Shown here: positions 63,153 to 64,000 of the stretch, piece after piece | Position numbering within the stretch: the stretch's first letter is position 1 | Layout of the letters: each line of letters starts with the position of its first letter | Assembly (NCBI RefSeq): GCF_018130785.1 | Contig: NZ_JAFCJT010000008.1 | Coordinates: 176,129 to 240,128 of the forward strand | Direction: 5' to 3' | DNA: 64,000 nt | DNA from: Bradyrhizobium liaoningense | GTDB lineage: Bacteria > Pseudomonadota > Alphaproteobacteria > Rhizobiales > Xanthobacteraceae | The notes under the pieces: generated by a model | Told to the model about the DNA's origin: nothing | The model's database searches: none | The model's input: only the letters and a program-made list of their open reading frames with translations | Position numbers and translations under genes: made by a program

Positions 63153-63847
63153 GCCTGATCGAGGTCAATGGCCTGAACAGCTATTACGGCGACTCCCACA
63201 TCCTGTTCGACGTCGCCATGCGCGTCGAGCGGCACGAGGTAGTGGCGCTGCTCGGGCGCAACGGCGCCGGCAAGAGCACGACGCTCAAGAGCCTGATGGG
63301 CGTCGTGACTCCCCGCAGCGGCAGCGTGAAGTTCGACGGCATCGATATCGCCGGACGCAAGAGCCACAGAATAGCGCAGGCCGGCATGCAGCTCGTGCAC
63401 GAGGAGCGCCGGATCTTCGGCAGCTTGTCGGTGGAGGAAAACATCGTCCTCGCCGGGATCACCGCACCAAAGCGCTGGCCGCTCGCGCGCGTCTACGAGA
63501 TGTTTCCGCGGCTGAAGGAGCGGCGCAACAACCGCGGCACCGAGCTCTCCGGCGGCGAGCAGCAGATGCTCGCGATCGCACGGGCGCTGGTGCGCGATCC
63601 GAAGATCGTGCTGCTGGACGAGCCGTTCGAGGGGCTCGCGCCCGTCATCGTCCACGATCTCGTCAAGGCCTGCCGTGAGCTCGCCGCCGCCGGCCAGACC
63701 ATCGTGCTGGTCGAGCAGAATCTGGCGGCGACGCTGGCGCTGGCGACGCGGATCTACATCATCAACAACGGCCACATCGTGCACGAGGGGCCGGCGCAGG
63801 AGCTCAAGGCCCAGCCGGAACTGCTGCAGCGATACCTTGGCGTCTAG
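63149..63847 (+). CDS. HAAT-family ABC transporter ATP-binding protein, LivF type
   Basis: From the ATG at 63149 the product has 232 residues; the longer open frame upstream overlaps the fused gene and is not coding. Walker A GRNGAGKST, signature LSGGEQQML, Walker B IVLLDEP and the LivF-type FEGLAPVIV. It completes the transporter with the LivMG fusion and is the last gene of the operon. Confidence 0.93.
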   Translation: MSLIEVNGLNSYYGDSHILFDVAMRVERHEVVALLGRNGAGKSTTLKSLMGVVTPRSGSVKFDGIDIAGRKSHRIAQAGMQLVHEERRIFGSLSVEENIVLAGITAPKRWPLARVYEMFPRLKERRNNRGTELSGGEQQMLAIARALVRDPKIVLLDEPFEGLAPVIVHDLVKACRELAAAGQTIVLVEQNLAATLALATRIYIINNGHIVHEGPAQELKAQPELLQRYLGV

Positions 63848-64000
63848 GTCGAGTCCTCCTAAATCCGGGATATCTGCTTCGTGGGGGTAGCATGCGGCCT
63901 CGCCCCCGGAATGTCGCCTTGTGCCGATTTTGTTGCAAAAGTCAGTTGAGACGAACTGGCAAGCGTGATTCCGTTGTGTTGGCGCGAATCGCGACGAGGT
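63848..64000. other. intergenic end of window
   Basis: The last 153 bases after the LivF stop show no terminator with a T-run, no start of a gene that can be supported and no repeat of the families above. Confidence 0.4.

Overview
The window reads as a chromosomal segment of a high-GC alphaproteobacterium of the Bradyrhizobium/Rhodopseudomonas type. The evidence is the GC-rich core gene set (SUV3-like helicase next to rpmB, cobS/cobT, bolA with a J-domain gene, aroK-aroB, xerD-accA, secA, argJ, ubiG, lysC-ptsP-prfA), a second ftsZ outside any division cluster, CtrA-type boxes, many HAAT-family ABC transporter genes, and dense dispersed palindromic repeats. No tRNA, rRNA, CRISPR array, insertion sequence or prophage was seen.

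Layout. 1-3.9 kb: partial helicase, DUF3108 protein, rpmB. 4.0-7.6 kb: a lower-GC two-gene island, AAA+ ATPase plus subtilisin-like protease, matching the ietA/ietS toxin-antitoxin and defence type. 7.6-12.2 kb: a decayed 5' fragment of a DUF2235 gene, then a helix-turn-helix/coiled-coil gene with a second ftsZ, a convergent coiled-coil gene, and the intact DUF2235 gene. 12.5-16.7 kb: PilZ protein, membrane protein, old-yellow-enzyme homologue, two exported proteins. 16.7-24.6 kb: cobT, GNAT, cobS, DedA, a divergent pair of citrate synthase homologues (one carrying a DNA-binding domain), J-domain protein and BolA. 24.7-32.3 kb: CorC/HlyC protein, aroB, aroK, a 48-residue membrane protein, xerD, accA and an L,D-transpeptidase lipoprotein. 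32.4-40.6 kb: an amide-related locus of amidase, five-component HAAT transporter, a signal-less AmiC-like binding protein and a MarR regulator. 40.8-57.5 kb: housekeeping genes from secA to prfA. 57.5-63.8 kb: a MarR gene, an RNA polymerase alpha-CTD-like protein, and a second HAAT transporter whose permease and ATPase are fused.

The strongest candidate for an undescribed system is the second-ftsZ module. Both the HTH/coiled-coil-ftsZ operon and the convergent coiled-coil gene carry a perfect TTAA-N7-TTAA CtrA box close upstream of their starts, and these were the only two such boxes found in the window. This suggests a cell-cycle-controlled unit made of a DNA-binding coiled-coil protein, an FtsZ paralogue and a third coiled-coil protein. 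Other points of interest are the ietAS island, the HTH-citrate synthase with a compound operator in front of its divergent partner, the alpha-CTD-like protein, and the amide locus. All functions are inferred from sequence reading only; no database search was run.
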